Source: Marinimicrobium koreense
Lineage (GTDB): Bacteria > Pseudomonadota > Gammaproteobacteria > Pseudomonadales > Cellvibrionaceae
Direction: 5' to 3'
DNA: 64,000 nucleotides
Assembly: GCF_003762925.1 (NCBI RefSeq)
Contig: NZ_RJUK01000002.1
Location: forward strand, 186,001-250,000
The position numbers and the translations under genes are program-made. Of the stretch, positions 33,696 through 44,189 are shown in pieces; position 1 is the first letter of the stretch; each line of letters opens with the position of its first letter. The notes under the pieces are model-generated. The model was not told where the DNA came from. It ran no database searches and saw nothing but the letters and a program-made list of their open reading frames with translations.

Positions 33696-34663
33696 CGATC
33701 CTCCACCTGCTGGACCCAATCACCAAACCAACGATCCAGCGGATCAGCCAGAAACTCATGGTACGACCGGCAACAGTCCGCCAGGCGTGGCGCATCCGCC
33801 GCCAGAGCTTCCACTTCCAGCCAGTCATTCCAGGCCAACGCCAGGGTCCAGTCCGGACGATGGATTTCACAATCCGGCAAACGGTAATGAAACGCCGGAC
33901 GCGCCTTGATCAAGGGGTCATCCAACTGCTGTCGCACGCGGGGTTCATCCAGGTGAGCAAACAGTGGCAACATGTCCAGCGCGCGATTTCGCGAGGGATT
34001 GTGCGCGAGATAGTCATCGATCAACTGACTCTGATCAGGCCAGTAATCCGCTCTGGCCAACAGGCGTCGATAATCCGTGGGATAGGGATCAATATAGTGA
34101 GTGACCTGACGGGACAGATTGATGTCCGCCCGCGCATAAAGCCAGTCGTACAGACAGGAAAACGCTTTGAGATAAGCGGTTATCGTTCCGGTTTTTTCTT
34201 CGGGCACCTCCGGGTTCAGCTGCATACCGAAGGCGTTGATCAGACGATCCGAGGTCCCCTTGGCGCCGGCCGCGCGCAAGCGTCGGATGATTTCCTCTAC
34301 CTCATCGAGCCGGGTCATGGGCAGCGGCGGGCTGACCAGCTCCATCGGCACCAGTGAGTCGGCCAACCACTTCAGAACCTCTTCGGCCGAGTCTCCGAGT
34401 TCACCAGAGAAGGTGCCCCGATCACGCTCCTCCCGCCCGAGCTCCTTGAGCAGGCGGAAATCCAGTTCCACACCCCAGTCCCCGGCAGGGTCGCCACTGA
34501 GCACCCGTTCATAGCGCCCATTCGGCTTGACGGTCAGAGACAGGTAATCCGCCACCAGCTCACTGAGCTGATCCAGCGTCAGACCATTCATTTCCAGCTC
34601 GACCCCAATACGGCGAGGCTCGCCTTGGGCATTTTCGGCTCTGGCGGGCAGTCGTAGTCCCAC
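33680..34663 (-). CDS. Putative amidoligase (glutamine-synthetase fold)
   Basis: A 327-residue protein starting with GTG (AGGAGG ten bases upstream). The N-terminal RRIGVELEMNGLT and the VSPPLPM and INAFGMQLNPEV motifs fit the amidoligase enzyme family described from genome-context work as GS-fold COOH-NH2 ligases. These enzymes are predicted to form amide bonds on small peptides, polyamines or cell-wall units. It is co-transcribed and overlapping with the C26-type hydrolase. Confidence 0.75.
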   Translation of the reverse strand: MGLRLPARAENAQGEPRRIGVELEMNGLTLDQLSELVADYLSLTVKPNGRYERVLSGDPAGDWGVELDFRLLKELGREERDRGTFSGELGDSAEEVLKWLADSLVPMELVSPPLPMTRLDEVEEIIRRLRAAGAKGTSDRLINAFGMQLNPEVPEEKTGTITAYLKAFSCLYDWLYARADINLSRQVTHYIDPYPTDYRRLLARADYWPDQSQLIDDYLAHNPSRNRALDMLPLFAHLDEPRVRQQLDDPLIKARPAFHYRLPDCEIHRPDWTLALAWNDWLEVEALAADAPRLADCCRSYHEFLADPLDRWFGDWVQQVEDRWLRR

Positions 34664-34753
34664 GGTCTGGACACCTCCTGAGTATTGGCAATAGTCGTCT
34701 AAAACCCCGTACTCAATAGCATGACACAGACCCGCCCACTTTGCCTAATGCAT

Positions 34754-34788
34754 AAAAAAACCCCGGAAGCCTGGCGGCTTCCGGGGTT
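34754..34788 (-). terminator. Rho-independent terminator after the large TonB receptor
   Basis: On the minus strand AACCCCGGAAGCC / GGCTTCCGGGGTT with a 4-base loop, followed by seven Ts; 30 bases past the receptor stop. Confidence 0.92.
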
Positions 34789-34818
34789 GATCAAAGCACA
34801 CCCGAAGGTGGGGTTCGC

Positions 34819-37551
34819 TTAGTACTGGTACTTCACACCGACTTTGAAGACACGACCGGTATGGTCGTACTCATAGCGACGCTTCTCGGAGATGTCGGTC
34901 CAGCGATCCTGGTAGTCATCAGTGAGGTTCAGCGCTTCAAAGTTGATGTCGAGGTTGTCGTTCAGCTCGTAGCCTGCGGAGAAATCGACATTGAAGGTAC
35001 CTTCGTAGCCTTCAAAACGGTTTCCGGTACCGCTGGTGCCGGTGATGTAATCATCACGATAGGCCGCGGAGATACGAGCGTTGAAGCGCTCATTCTCATA
35101 ATAGACGGTCGCGTTGTAGGAATTGTTGGACAATCCGAACAGACGCTCGCTGACCACTTCATCCCCAAAGGTATAGTCTACATCCGAGTCTACATAGGTG
35201 TAGTTGGCAATAAAGCCGAAGTCCCGCATCAGCTCCGCATCGGTAAAGGTTGAGAACGGAGCCTGCAGCGCCAGCTCAAAACCTTTCACTTCTGCGCCCG
35301 GGCCATTTTCCAGTGAAGAAATGGTCCAGGGACGACCTTCCGGATCCGCCTCGGCCGGGGAGGTTGGCGCCAGCAGGGACAAGGGCAGACCGGTAGAGGC
35401 ATAGGTGCCCTCACGCTCTACGCCAATCGGACGTGACTCGATATCTTTGGTAAACAAGGCAATAGACGCGATCGCCTCGTCTGCAAAATACCACTCCAAC
35501 GAGGTATCAAAAGAATCTGCACGGGTCGGATCCAGTTGCGGATTCTGGAACGATACGCTGTAGTTGAAGCTGTCAACGCTACCACCAGGACTCAGGTTGC
35601 CCAGTCCCGGACGGGTCATCACACTGGCACCGGACACGCGCCAAATCAGGTCTTCGGTCAGATACATGGCGGTGTTGAACGACGGCAGTACGTCATCGTA
35701 AGTATCACGCTTTACGGTGACAAACTGACCGGAGTTGTAACCGGAAGATGTCTGATCGGTTTCGGCGTAACGAACACCAACGTCAAACATGAAGTCCTTG
35801 CCGGCCAGTTGCGTCTCACCGTTCAACTGCACAAACAGAGAGGTGCTTTCTTCTTCAACGCTACGAATGTTGCCCTGGTCCTGACGCGCTTCCTGATTGA
35901 ACAGGTCAATTTCGTCGGCCCAGGCCCACAGGTCGGGAATCACCCACTGGCTGGTAGAGCCAGAACCCATTTTGTCGTCGAAAGTAAAGACTTCGCTCAG
36001 AGCGTCGGTACCGGGAATTCCGTAGACGTCATCGCTGGAGCAATCAATCAATTCAGCTCCGCAAACACCGGTATCGCGACGGTAGCCTTCGGTATCAAAG
36101 GTGAACTTCTTGTAGCTAGCACCAAAATCGACAGAGTACGCATCGTTCAGGTAGTAGGTGAAATCACCCGCGACCGTATCAAAACCGTGTACGGTGTTTG
36201 TCGGACGATCACGGAATTCGGACATCTGGAAGTTGGTCGGATCAGTCACATCCGGTCCGTTGAACGCGATGACCGGGAATTCATCATCGGTATAATCGTA
36301 GCTGAAGCCCTGATAATCACGATCGTCGTACATGAACGTGATTTCGTAGGGGAAGTCCAGCTCGGATTCCGAGGTGCCCGCCAGGAAGTGACCGGTCAGG
36401 TCTTCATTGAACTCATGCTCAACATCCAAAGACACCTGGTTGAACTCGGTGGTCCAGGCTTTCAGGAAGTTTTCATTCCGGACCCAGGCGTTGTTCACGG
36501 TCATGGAGTTCAGGTTGTTGCTGGCCGCGTCGTAGGTGTAATCGACCACGTCCATACCACCTTCGTTACCGCGGAACAGGACTTCGCCCCATTTTTCCGC
36601 ACGGGAAGCGTCCAGCTCGGAGTACAACAGATCCAGGCTCACTGTCGTGGCATCGGTCGGACGGAACTGCAGACCACCGGTAATACCCAAGCGCTTGCGA
36701 TCGACATCGATCAGACCGTAGCGGGGAATACGCGGGTGGAAGCCGTTACCGACTTCAACACAACCCGAATCATCCGGATTGGCGGTACAGTCCACGCCTT
36801 CAACACTGGCAAAATCCGCAGCTTGCCAGCGAACGGTGTTCTGCCCCATTTCGCTGGTGCTGTTATCTGAATAAGCGACTGACGCTGATACACCCCAGAT
36901 ACCTTCCGGGTCGTTATAGGCGAACAAGCCAGTGACGCGAGGACCAAAATCTTCATTCAGGTCGTTGTACTGACCTTCAACAGCACCGACCAGAGTCAGG
37001 CCTTCGTCATAACCAAAGGGACGCCCGGTATTCAGGTCGACCACGGCCCCCAGTGAACCTTCGTCCACGTTCGCCGATGCCGTCTTGCGCACGACGATGG
37101 AGTTGAATAGCTCGGAAGCGAAGACGTTGAAGTCAAAGCTACGGCTGCGGTTGGGCCCACCTTCACCACCGGTTGCGGCAATCGCTTCCATACCGTTGAT
37201 ACGGATACGGGTAAACTCACCGGACAGGCCTCGCACAGAAATCTCGCGGCCTTCGCCGGAGTCACGGGTGATGGCAATACCGGGGATACGCTGCAGGGAT
37301 TCGGCCAGGTTCTGGTCCGGGAAGTCGGCGATGTCTTCGGCCATAATGGCATCGACAGAACCAACACTGTCACGTTTCACATCCAGGGCCTGAGCCAGAC
37401 TCTGGCGGAAACCGGTAACCACCACTTCTTCCAGTACCGGTTCATCCGCAGGCGCCTGGGCCTGGGCGGCGCCGGCAACGGCCAGTGCCAGAGCGGTCAT
37501 GGATGTGTTGGCCAAGAATTGCTTACCAAACTTGTAGTTAAAAAGGGACAT
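34819..37551 (-). CDS. TonB-dependent receptor (TIGR01782-like, probable oligosaccharide or nutrient uptake)
   Basis: A 910-residue outer-membrane receptor. Start ATG 37551 with GGAGG upstream; signal peptide to AQAQA; a TonB box-like EEVVVTGFRQSL; plug domain with LAESLQRIPGIAITR and GLSGEFTRIRINGM; a long barrel ending in VKYQY. The FRQSLAQALDVKR entry is typical of the Xanthomonas/Caulobacter TonB receptor class used for plant or algal glycans. No carbohydrate-active enzyme is beside it, so the substrate stays open. Confidence 0.88.
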   Translation of the reverse strand: MSLFNYKFGKQFLANTSMTALALAVAGAAQAQAPADEPVLEEVVVTGFRQSLAQALDVKRDSVGSVDAIMAEDIADFPDQNLAESLQRIPGIAITRDSGEGREISVRGLSGEFTRIRINGMEAIAATGGEGGPNRSRSFDFNVFASELFNSIVVRKTASANVDEGSLGAVVDLNTGRPFGYDEGLTLVGAVEGQYNDLNEDFGPRVTGLFAYNDPEGIWGVSASVAYSDNSTSEMGQNTVRWQAADFASVEGVDCTANPDDSGCVEVGNGFHPRIPRYGLIDVDRKRLGITGGLQFRPTDATTVSLDLLYSELDASRAEKWGEVLFRGNEGGMDVVDYTYDAASNNLNSMTVNNAWVRNENFLKAWTTEFNQVSLDVEHEFNEDLTGHFLAGTSESELDFPYEITFMYDDRDYQGFSYDYTDDEFPVIAFNGPDVTDPTNFQMSEFRDRPTNTVHGFDTVAGDFTYYLNDAYSVDFGASYKKFTFDTEGYRRDTGVCGAELIDCSSDDVYGIPGTDALSEVFTFDDKMGSGSTSQWVIPDLWAWADEIDLFNQEARQDQGNIRSVEEESTSLFVQLNGETQLAGKDFMFDVGVRYAETDQTSSGYNSGQFVTVKRDTYDDVLPSFNTAMYLTEDLIWRVSGASVMTRPGLGNLSPGGSVDSFNYSVSFQNPQLDPTRADSFDTSLEWYFADEAIASIALFTKDIESRPIGVEREGTYASTGLPLSLLAPTSPAEADPEGRPWTISSLENGPGAEVKGFELALQAPFSTFTDAELMRDFGFIANYTYVDSDVDYTFGDEVVSERLFGLSNNSYNATVYYENERFNARISAAYRDDYITGTSGTGNRFEGYEGTFNVDFSAGYELNDNLDINFEALNLTDDYQDRWTDISEKRRYEYDHTGRVFKVGVKYQY

Positions 37552-38081
37552 GGTGCCTCCTGGTTTATTATGTAGACTGATGTCTTTGACTCTCACTACT
37601 GGAACACGCTGGCCTGCAAGGATGCACAAACCAGATGCGACTCTAACGTACAGCCACAGCAACTCCCTTCGGGGAAATCACCAAAGTGAAAATGGAAAGC
37701 CCGTACCAACGCTGGCACTTGACTTAACACAGGTATCGTTACAAAGGATTTGCTAACGCAGGTCTGAAACGCGGGACAACCGAGCCCGACTGTCTGTCGA
37801 CAGCAGTAAACCCGACTGGAAGAACGTCGTTTGAATGGTTCATTTCTCCCTATCCTCTCTCACTTTATAATTTGGCTGATCGCCTTTTTGCATCGATCGC
37901 GTCCTTTATCAAACGACGGACAACGGACCCTGCTTAAGGCTTATATTAGATTCCAGCGCGCTAATAGTTGCACAGCTTTGGGGATATCTCAAGGTTTAAC
38001 ACGGCTTTATTTAGGCCGATGTGCTCAAATCTTTTACAATGGCACATTATCCAGCTTACCCCTGCACTTGAGGAGCACAGC
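37552..38081. other. 530-base intergenic region between divergent genes
   Basis: This stretch separates the large receptor gene from tcdA. It is AT-richer in its second half and contains a -10-like TACAAT at 38035-38040 that may belong to tcdA. No convincing coding sequence, structured RNA or operator was seen. Confidence 0.4.
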
Positions 38082-38885
38082 ATGACTCTGACGCCCGCTT
38101 ACCGGCAACGCTTTGGCGCCCTGGCACGGCTTTATGGCGAACCGGCTCTGGAGCATCTGGCAGGTGCTCATTTTGCGGTGGTCGGCCTCGGCGGCGTGGG
38201 CAGCTGGGCAGCGGAGGCCCTGGCGCGTACCGGCGTCGGGACCCTGACCCTGATCGAGCTCGACGGTGTGTGCGTGACTAACACCAACCGGCAACTGCAC
38301 GCTTTGGAGGGCTATATCGGCGCATCCAAGAATCAGGTGGTGAGCGATCGCCTCAAGGCCATCAACCCCGAGCTGACAGTTCACAGCGAGGAAACCTTTC
38401 TGACCAGTGACAATATTGAACAACTGATCAATCGCGACCACGACGTTGTGATTGATGCCATCGACTCCGCCCACATCAAAGCACACCTGGTGGCCTACGT
38501 CAGCCGCCTCAAGGGCCGCCTGGTCACCGTGGGCTCGTCGGGCGGGAAGCGGGACCCAAAGCAGATTGTCTGTTCCGACCTGGCACAAACCACTTACGAC
38601 CCCATGCTGCGCAAGGTACGCAATCTGCTTTTTCGACATTACGGATTCCGCAAGGACGCCAAGCGACGCTTTCGAGTGGACGCCATTTATTCCAATGAGC
38701 AGATGCACTTCCCTCAGTTGGACGGCAGCGTGTGCGTGGGTGACAAGGGCAACCGGGACCCGGACAGCGGCGTCAAACTGGACTGTGGCGGGGGATTGGG
38801 CTCGGCAGTAATGGTCACAGGCAGTTTCGGGTTCGCCGCCGCCAGTCAGGCTGTGGAGCGCTACCTTCAGGACCGGGGCTGTTGA
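38082..38885 (+). CDS. tcdA: tRNA threonylcarbamoyladenosine dehydratase TcdA (CsdL)
   Basis: An E1-like enzyme that uses ATP to cyclise t6A at tRNA position 37 to ct6A. 267 residues with a nucleotide-binding motif GLGGVGSW (about residues 31-38), the adenylation Asp in IELDGVCVTNTNRQ and the C-terminal CGGGLGSAVMVTGSFGF. The start ATG 38082 with GAGGAG upstream is chosen over upstream ATGs. csdA/csdE are not adjacent. Confidence 0.92.
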   Translation: MTLTPAYRQRFGALARLYGEPALEHLAGAHFAVVGLGGVGSWAAEALARTGVGTLTLIELDGVCVTNTNRQLHALEGYIGASKNQVVSDRLKAINPELTVHSEETFLTSDNIEQLINRDHDVVIDAIDSAHIKAHLVAYVSRLKGRLVTVGSSGGKRDPKQIVCSDLAQTTYDPMLRKVRNLLFRHYGFRKDAKRRFRVDAIYSNEQMHFPQLDGSVCVGDKGNRDPDSGVKLDCGGGLGSAVMVTGSFGFAAASQAVERYLQDRGC

Positions 38886-38917
38886 ACCGACGCTTTCGCA
38901 TCAAATTGAGCCGCCAC

Positions 38918-39688
38918 TCAGATACCGAAGAGCTGCCGGGCATTGTCGGTGGTCTGACGGGCCACCTGCTCCTCGGTGCAACCCCTCAAACCGGCGAGCG
39001 CCTGGGCAATCAACGGTAAGAACTCCGGGCTGTTGCGCTCACCCTGTCGCCCCGACACCGGCATGTCCGGCGCATCGGTTTCCAGCAACAATGCCTCAAA
39101 CGGCACCCGGCTGACCGCATCCCGGGTTTTGCGGGCGCGCTCATAGGTGATGACACCTCCCACGCCGAGCCGAAATCCCATCTGCCAATAGGTTTGCGCA
39201 ATATCCTCGCTACCGCTGAAGGCATGAACTACACCGCCCCGAGGAAACCGGTGACGTTTGAGCCGCCGGATCAGCTCATTGTGGGCTTTGACGCAGTGAA
39301 GAATGAGCGGTTTGTCAGAGCCACGGGCCAGTTCAAGATGGATGTCCAGCAGGGACTCCTGCTCGCCCATCGGAGTATCGATAAGCTTATCCAGGCCACA
39401 CTCCCCCACCGCCACACAGCGGGGGTGAGCCAGGAAATCCCGACACACCGCCTCCCAGCCTTCAACGGCCCGCTCCTGCCACCAGGGATGCATACCGGCG
39501 GCGAAGTACCAATTGGAGTGCGGTGCGTCACAAAGCGCCCGGGCCCGCCCCCATTGCTCCGGATCCGTCCCCGGAATAATCAGCTGATGAACTCCCCCGG
39601 ATCGACACCGCGACCAGAGTGCCTCCCGGTCCCGATCAAAAGCCTCAAAATCCAGGTGACAGTGGCTGTCGATCAGGGGAGCCGTCAT
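38918..39688 (-). CDS. TatD-family metal-dependent hydrolase
   Basis: A 256-residue TIM-barrel DNase/deacylase-type hydrolase. The metal-binding motif DSHCHLD opens the protein, followed by VGECGLDK, LILHCVKAH, HAFSGS and LETDAPDMP, all TatD signatures. The ATG at 39688 overlaps the stop of the upstream gene (TGATG), showing coupling. It could be YjjV-like; substrates of this group are poorly defined. Confidence 0.88.
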   Translation of the reverse strand: MTAPLIDSHCHLDFEAFDRDREALWSRCRSGGVHQLIIPGTDPEQWGRARALCDAPHSNWYFAAGMHPWWQERAVEGWEAVCRDFLAHPRCVAVGECGLDKLIDTPMGEQESLLDIHLELARGSDKPLILHCVKAHNELIRRLKRHRFPRGGVVHAFSGSEDIAQTYWQMGFRLGVGGVITYERARKTRDAVSRVPFEALLLETDAPDMPVSGRQGERNSPEFLPLIAQALAGLRGCTEEQVARQTTDNARQLFGI

Positions 39689-40542
39689 CAGCGCCAACGG
39701 TAGGCAATGACCGAGTCGGTGAAGAATGTGGGAATATAGGTGACCCCATCATCCGGATTCCACCCCAGGTCGGCGGTATTCATGCGCGGATCACGGGTAT
39801 CCATCAGGCGGGTCACCTGGCCATCACGGACGTGATACACCAGCCCGACCCAACAGGTCACCAGAAACTCGTTGGAACCGATTTTCTCAACGCCATCAAT
39901 ACCGGACTCAAAGCCTTCGGCCACGGTTTCCAGATCGCCTTCGGGATTCGCTCTCAGCAACCGGTTTCCAGCCCCGATATAGATATCGTCGCCGTCGATG
40001 TAAAGACCGTTCGGATCTTTCAGGCCCTCCAGAAACAGCTCAGCACCGTCACTGAGAATGCGGTGGACCTTGCCCGTGCGGGTATCGGAGACATAGACGG
40101 TTCCCCCATCATCAATGGCGACATCGTTCAGGAACACCGAGTCCGCCACCGGAATCCGGGACATGATCTGCCCGGTTTTCAGGCTCACTGCCAAAACCTC
40201 GGTCAGGTCGGCGACATAGAGAGTGTTGCGCAGAACGCCCATGCCTTTCGGGGCGCTCATACCGCGGGCCCAGTCCTGATCAATAATTTCGCCGTCCAGG
40301 GATAGCTTGGCAATCCCCCCTTTACCGTCGGCCTGATTGCCTTCGCCTTCGATTTCGGCCACCAGCAGATAGGCTTCGCCATCAACCTCATGGTAAAGCA
40401 CAGACTCCGGAGTGCGGAGCCCCTCGGTTTCCCACTGCTGTTCGAGCCGGGGCGACTCACCGGCCCCGGCATTCAGTGCGGCCGCCGCCAACGCGGTGGC
40501 CAGTACCCCCGTGCCGAAACGTTGCTTCCAAAGCTGATTCAT
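39688..40542 (-). CDS. Periplasmic SMP-30/NHL-type beta-propeller protein
   Basis: A 284-residue exported protein with signal peptide (cleavage near NAGAGE) and repeated propeller blades (GGIAKLSLDGEII, MGVLRNTLYVADLTEV, VFLNDVAIDDGGTVYVSDTRTG, DPNGLYIDGDDIYIG). These are the SMP-30/gluconolactonase-like pattern, including Asn/Asp positions used for metal binding in lactonases. The enzymatic activity is unproven. It is 27 bases downstream of acs and coupled to the TatD gene. Confidence 0.75.
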   Translation of the reverse strand: MNQLWKQRFGTGVLATALAAAALNAGAGESPRLEQQWETEGLRTPESVLYHEVDGEAYLLVAEIEGEGNQADGKGGIAKLSLDGEIIDQDWARGMSAPKGMGVLRNTLYVADLTEVLAVSLKTGQIMSRIPVADSVFLNDVAIDDGGTVYVSDTRTGKVHRILSDGAELFLEGLKDPNGLYIDGDDIYIGAGNRLLRANPEGDLETVAEGFESGIDGVEKIGSNEFLVTCWVGLVYHVRDGQVTRLMDTRDPRMNTADLGWNPDDGVTYIPTFFTDSVIAYRWR

Positions 40543-40568
40543 TGGTCTCTACTCTCCCACAATTGGTT

Positions 40569-42506
40569 TTATTGATTGGCCCGGTTATCGATCAGATCAT
40601 CCACCACGGCCGGGTCCGCCAACGTTGAGGTATCCCCGAGATTATCGAGCTCGTTGGCGGCAATTTTGCGCAGGATGCGGCGCATGATTTTACCCGAGCG
40701 GGTTTTCGGCAGGCCGGGCGCCCACTGAATAATATCCGGTTTGGCAATGGCGCCGATTTCCTGTACGCACAGGTCAATCAGCTCCTTACGCAGCGCATCG
40801 CTCGGCTCTTCACCGCCCATCAGGGTGACATACGCATAGATGCCCTGGCCCTTGATGTCGTGGGGATAGCCAACAACTGCGGCCTCGGAGACTTTCGGGT
40901 GCAGCACCAGCGCACTCTCCACTTCCGCGGTCCCCATCCGGTGGCCGGAGACGTTGAGCACGTCATCCACCCGGCCGGTAATCCAATAATAACCATCCTC
41001 ATCCCGACGGGCACCGTCGCCGGTAAAGTAGTAACCGGGGTAGGCACTGTAATAGGTATCGATACAGCGCTGATGATCGCCATACACCGTGCGAATCTGG
41101 CTTGGCCAGGGCGCCTTGATCGCCAGGTTACCGGAACCGGCGCCCTCTATTTCATGGCCCTCATTGTCCAGCAGCACCGGCTGCACCCCGAAGAAGGGCA
41201 AAGTGGCGGAACCGGGTTTCAGGTCGGTGGCACCGGGCAGCGGGGTCAGCATATGGGCACCGGTTTCGGTCTGCCACCAGGTATCCATGATCGGGCAGCG
41301 GCTCTCGCCCACCACCCGGTAATACCACTCCCACGCCTCGGGATTGATTGGCTCCCCCACGGTTCCCAACAGCTTCAGGGACTGACGGGAGGTCTGGGTG
41401 ACCCACTTATCGCCCGCCCCCATCAGAGCCCGAATGGCCGTGGGCGCGGTGTAAAAGGTGTTGACCATATGCTTGTCGACCACCTGCCAACAGCGGGAGG
41501 CATCCGGGTAGGTGGGCACCCCTTCAAACATCAGCGTGGTTGCACCGTTCGCCAGGGGGCCGTATACGATGTAGCTGTGGCCAGTGACCCAGCCCACATC
41601 CGCCGTACACCAGTAAACGTCACCTTCCTGGTGGTCAAATACATATTTATGGGTCATGGCCGACTGCAGCAGATAGCCACCGGAGGTGTGCAGCACCCCC
41701 TTGGGTTTGCCGGTAGAGCCCGAGGTATACAGAATGAATAGGGGGTCTTCGGCATCCATGCTCTCCGGCTCACAGTGATCGGATTGGCGCTCCACTTCCT
41801 GTTCGTACCAGATATCCCGACCTTCCTTCCAGCCGACATCGGCACCGGTACGCTTGACCACCAGGCAAGTATGCACACCCGGGCAGGCGTTCATCGCCTT
41901 GTCCGCATTGTTTTTCAGCGGGATGTGTTTGCCACCGCGAACCCCCTCATCGGCGGTGATCAGCACCTGGCAATCCGCATCCAGAATCCGGTCTTTCAGT
42001 GCATCAGGGGAGAAGCCACCAAACACCACCGAGTGGATGGCGCCCAGACGGGCACAGGCGAGCATGGCGTAGGTGGCCTCGGGAATCATCGGCATATAAA
42101 TGCACACTCGATCGCCTTTCTTGACGCCGCGCTCACGCAACAGATTGCCCAGCCGGCTGACTTCGGTGTGCAATTCCCGGTAAGTGATCATCTGGTCTTC
42201 CGAGGGGTCATCCCCCTCCCAGATGATGGCGACCTGATCCGCCCGCTGCTCCAGATGGCGATCGACGCAGTTTACGCTGACATTGAGCTTGCCGCCCTTG
42301 AACCAGGCGACTTCCCCTTTGCGCAGATCGCTCTCACACACCTTGTCCCACTTTTTGTCCCAGGTCAGAAAGGCGTCGGCCTGCTCCGCCCAGAACCCAT
42401 CCGGGTCCTCTACTGAGCGCTGGTACATCGCCCGATAGCGCTCCGCATCAATGGCCGCATGCGCTTTGAAGGAATCGGGAACCGGGTGGATGTGGTGTTC
42501 GGACAT
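40569..42506 (-). CDS. acs: Acetyl-CoA synthetase
   Basis: AMP-forming acetate:CoA ligase of 645 residues. P-loop-like [11 protein letters not shown], substrate-site WWQTETG and the C-terminal acetylation-controlled lysine in [14 protein letters not shown] are all present. It feeds acetate into central metabolism. The following two minus-strand genes are close (27-base gap, then overlap), so they may be read through from acs. Confidence 0.95.
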   Translation of the reverse strand: MSEHHIHPVPDSFKAHAAIDAERYRAMYQRSVEDPDGFWAEQADAFLTWDKKWDKVCESDLRKGEVAWFKGGKLNVSVNCVDRHLEQRADQVAIIWEGDDPSEDQMITYRELHTEVSRLGNLLRERGVKKGDRVCIYMPMIPEATYAMLACARLGAIHSVVFGGFSPDALKDRILDADCQVLITADEGVRGGKHIPLKNNADKAMNACPGVHTCLVVKRTGADVGWKEGRDIWYEQEVERQSDHCEPESMDAEDPLFILYTSGSTGKPKGVLHTSGGYLLQSAMTHKYVFDHQEGDVYWCTADVGWVTGHSYIVYGPLANGATTLMFEGVPTYPDASRCWQVVDKHMVNTFYTAPTAIRALMGAGDKWVTQTSRQSLKLLGTVGEPINPEAWEWYYRVVGESRCPIMDTWWQTETGAHMLTPLPGATDLKPGSATLPFFGVQPVLLDNEGHEIEGAGSGNLAIKAPWPSQIRTVYGDHQRCIDTYYSAYPGYYFTGDGARRDEDGYYWITGRVDDVLNVSGHRMGTAEVESALVLHPKVSEAAVVGYPHDIKGQGIYAYVTLMGGEEPSDALRKELIDLCVQEIGAIAKPDIIQWAPGLPKTRSGKIMRRILRKIAANELDNLGDTSTLADPAVVDDLIDNRANQ

Positions 42507-42712
42507 GAGAAGCCTCGCTGACAGTTGTTATTGCAATTCGTGGTTGACGCTAGTGTTCAAGATCCGGGCTCGGAGCCGCAAACTCAAGCTTAACAGCAGT
42601 TTCTGAAATTGGCCACAGACAACGTTGTCCAAAGCGGCCGAGCCGTAAACAATCGTTAAGCGGATGATGTCGATCAAAGGAGCTCGAAAGCGCCGGAGAG
42701 GAAGGAGAGCCA

Positions 42713-42736
42713 CACCCGCCGGATTGGAGGCGGGTG
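42713..42736 (-). other. Hairpin downstream of panD
   Basis: CACCCGCC / GGCGGGTG with an 8-base loop, 15 bases past the panD stop. No T-run follows on the minus strand. The rest of 42507-42750 shows no gene. Confidence 0.45.
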
Positions 42737-42750
42737 CGGGGCAACCCGGG

Positions 42751-43131
42751 TCAGGCGACCTGGGTCGGAATGGTATTGGTCGTGCGCTCTACCCGGTTGT
42801 TCTCATCGAGATACACCAGGCGAGGCTTGTGATTGAGCAGCTCGGCTTCGCTGTACTGCCCGTAACTGGCGATGATGACCCGATCGCCGACCTGCACTTT
42901 GCGGGCCGCGGCGCCGTTCATGGAGATGGTTCCCGATCCGGCTTCCGCCAGGATCACGTAGGTGGTGAACCGCTCGCCATTGTTGACGTTGTAGATATCA
43001 ATCTGTTCAAACTCGCGCAGCCCAGCCAGCGCCACCAGATCGCTATCAATGGCGCATGAGCCGTCGTACCAGAGCTCGGCCTGGGTGACCGCCGCCATGT
43101 GCAATTTGCCTTTCAGCAGAGTAGAAAGCAT
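42751..43131 (-). CDS. panD: Aspartate 1-decarboxylase
   Basis: Pyruvoyl-dependent enzyme that makes beta-alanine for pantothenate. 126 residues, with the self-cleavage site Gly24-Ser25 in YDGSCAID and the family motif NVNNGERF. It is processed into two chains. It lies 27 bases after panC in the same operon. Confidence 0.96.
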   Translation of the reverse strand: MLSTLLKGKLHMAAVTQAELWYDGSCAIDSDLVALAGLREFEQIDIYNVNNGERFTTYVILAEAGSGTISMNGAAARKVQVGDRVIIASYGQYSEAELLNHKPRLVYLDENNRVERTTNTIPTQVA

Positions 43132-43158
43132 AGGCTTCTCCCGTGTTTGGTGCTGACG

Positions 43159-44013
43159 TCAAGCGTCCAGCACAAGGGATACATTGTCAATCAGGCGCGC
43201 ACCCCGAGTGTACATCGCGCCGAGAATCGTGATTTCGGCGTCATCGTGGGCCGCCGGGTCGAGCGTATGACTGTTGCACACACTGACATAGTCGGGTCGG
43301 AAACCCGCGTTTTCAATCTGTTCCTTCGCTTCTTCCGCCAGCACGAGATAGTCGCGCCGACCGGACTGAATCTGCTCGCGCACCCAACTCAGGCTCCGAT
43401 ACAACTGAGACACCCGCGGGCGCTCATCCTCACCAATAAAGCCATTTCGGGAGCTGAGCGCGAGGCCGTCGGCTTCGCGCACAATGTCTCCGGCGCTGAT
43501 CCTGACCGGCATGCACAAGTCTTCCACCATCCGGCGGATCACGGCCAATTGCTGGAAGTCTTTGGCACCGAACACCGCCTCATCCGGCTGAACGATGTTG
43601 AACAGTTTGGTGACAACCGTCGTCACGCCTTCAAAATGGCCCGGGCGACTGGCACCACAGAGCACGTCGGTCATGGTGGGCACGACGACCCGGGTCTGTT
43701 CGGCCATGCCGTTGGGGTAAATCTCGGTTTCGTCGGGGCAGAACAGGAAGTCGCAGCCGATGGCTTCCAGTTTGGCCGTGTCGGCCGCCAGTGTCCGGGG
43801 GTACTTGTCCCAGTCTTCGTTCAGCCCGAACTGCAGCGGGTTGACGAAAATACTGGTAACGACACAGTCACAGCTGGCCTGAGCCTGCTGCACCAGAGCA
43901 AGATGTGCCTGATGCAGGTTGCCCATGGTGGGCACAAACCCAATACGCTTGCCCTGGCGACGTTCCTCAGCCAAAGCGGTGCGCAGCGAGTGAATCTGAT
44001 GAAATACCTGCAT
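43159..44013 (-). CDS. panC: Pantoate--beta-alanine ligase (pantothenate synthetase)
   Basis: A 284-residue ATP-dependent ligase joining pantoate and beta-alanine. Signatures [30 protein letters not shown] and ALSSRNGF are intact; HxxAH replaces the common HxGH at the nucleotide site. It is the first gene of the panC-panD operon, with a strong sigma-70-type promoter upstream. panB is not in the window. Confidence 0.96.
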   Translation of the reverse strand: MQVFHQIHSLRTALAEERRQGKRIGFVPTMGNLHQAHLALVQQAQASCDCVVTSIFVNPLQFGLNEDWDKYPRTLAADTAKLEAIGCDFLFCPDETEIYPNGMAEQTRVVVPTMTDVLCGASRPGHFEGVTTVVTKLFNIVQPDEAVFGAKDFQQLAVIRRMVEDLCMPVRISAGDIVREADGLALSSRNGFIGEDERPRVSQLYRSLSWVREQIQSGRRDYLVLAEEAKEQIENAGFRPDYVSVCNSHTLDPAAHDDAEITILGAMYTRGARLIDNVSLVLDA

Positions 44014-44101
44014 GGCTGGCTCGTTTCAGGCGACAACGCGGTGCGGACCCTAACGCCGTGCCAGGCACAGCGTTACCTAATTACCCAAACTTGGGGGCGG
44101 G

Positions 44102-44130
44102 ATAATACACGGTCGTTTCGGGATGTACAA
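44102..44130 (-). promoter_or_regulatory. Sigma-70-type promoter of panC-panD
   Basis: On the minus strand TTGTAC (44130-44125), a 17-base spacer and TATTAT (44107-44102), about 90 bases upstream of the panC start. Confidence 0.75.
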
Positions 44131-44189
44131 TCTTTGTGCAGCATGGCGCCTGATTCATGCTTTCAGAGGCAAAAGCGTCACCCTATGCA

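Noticed and set aside
35536-36870. Long open frame (444 codons) on the plus strand within the TonB receptor gene
   Set aside because: It is antisense to a well-supported receptor with signal peptide, plug and barrel motifs; the translation has no recognisable domain and no ribosome site.
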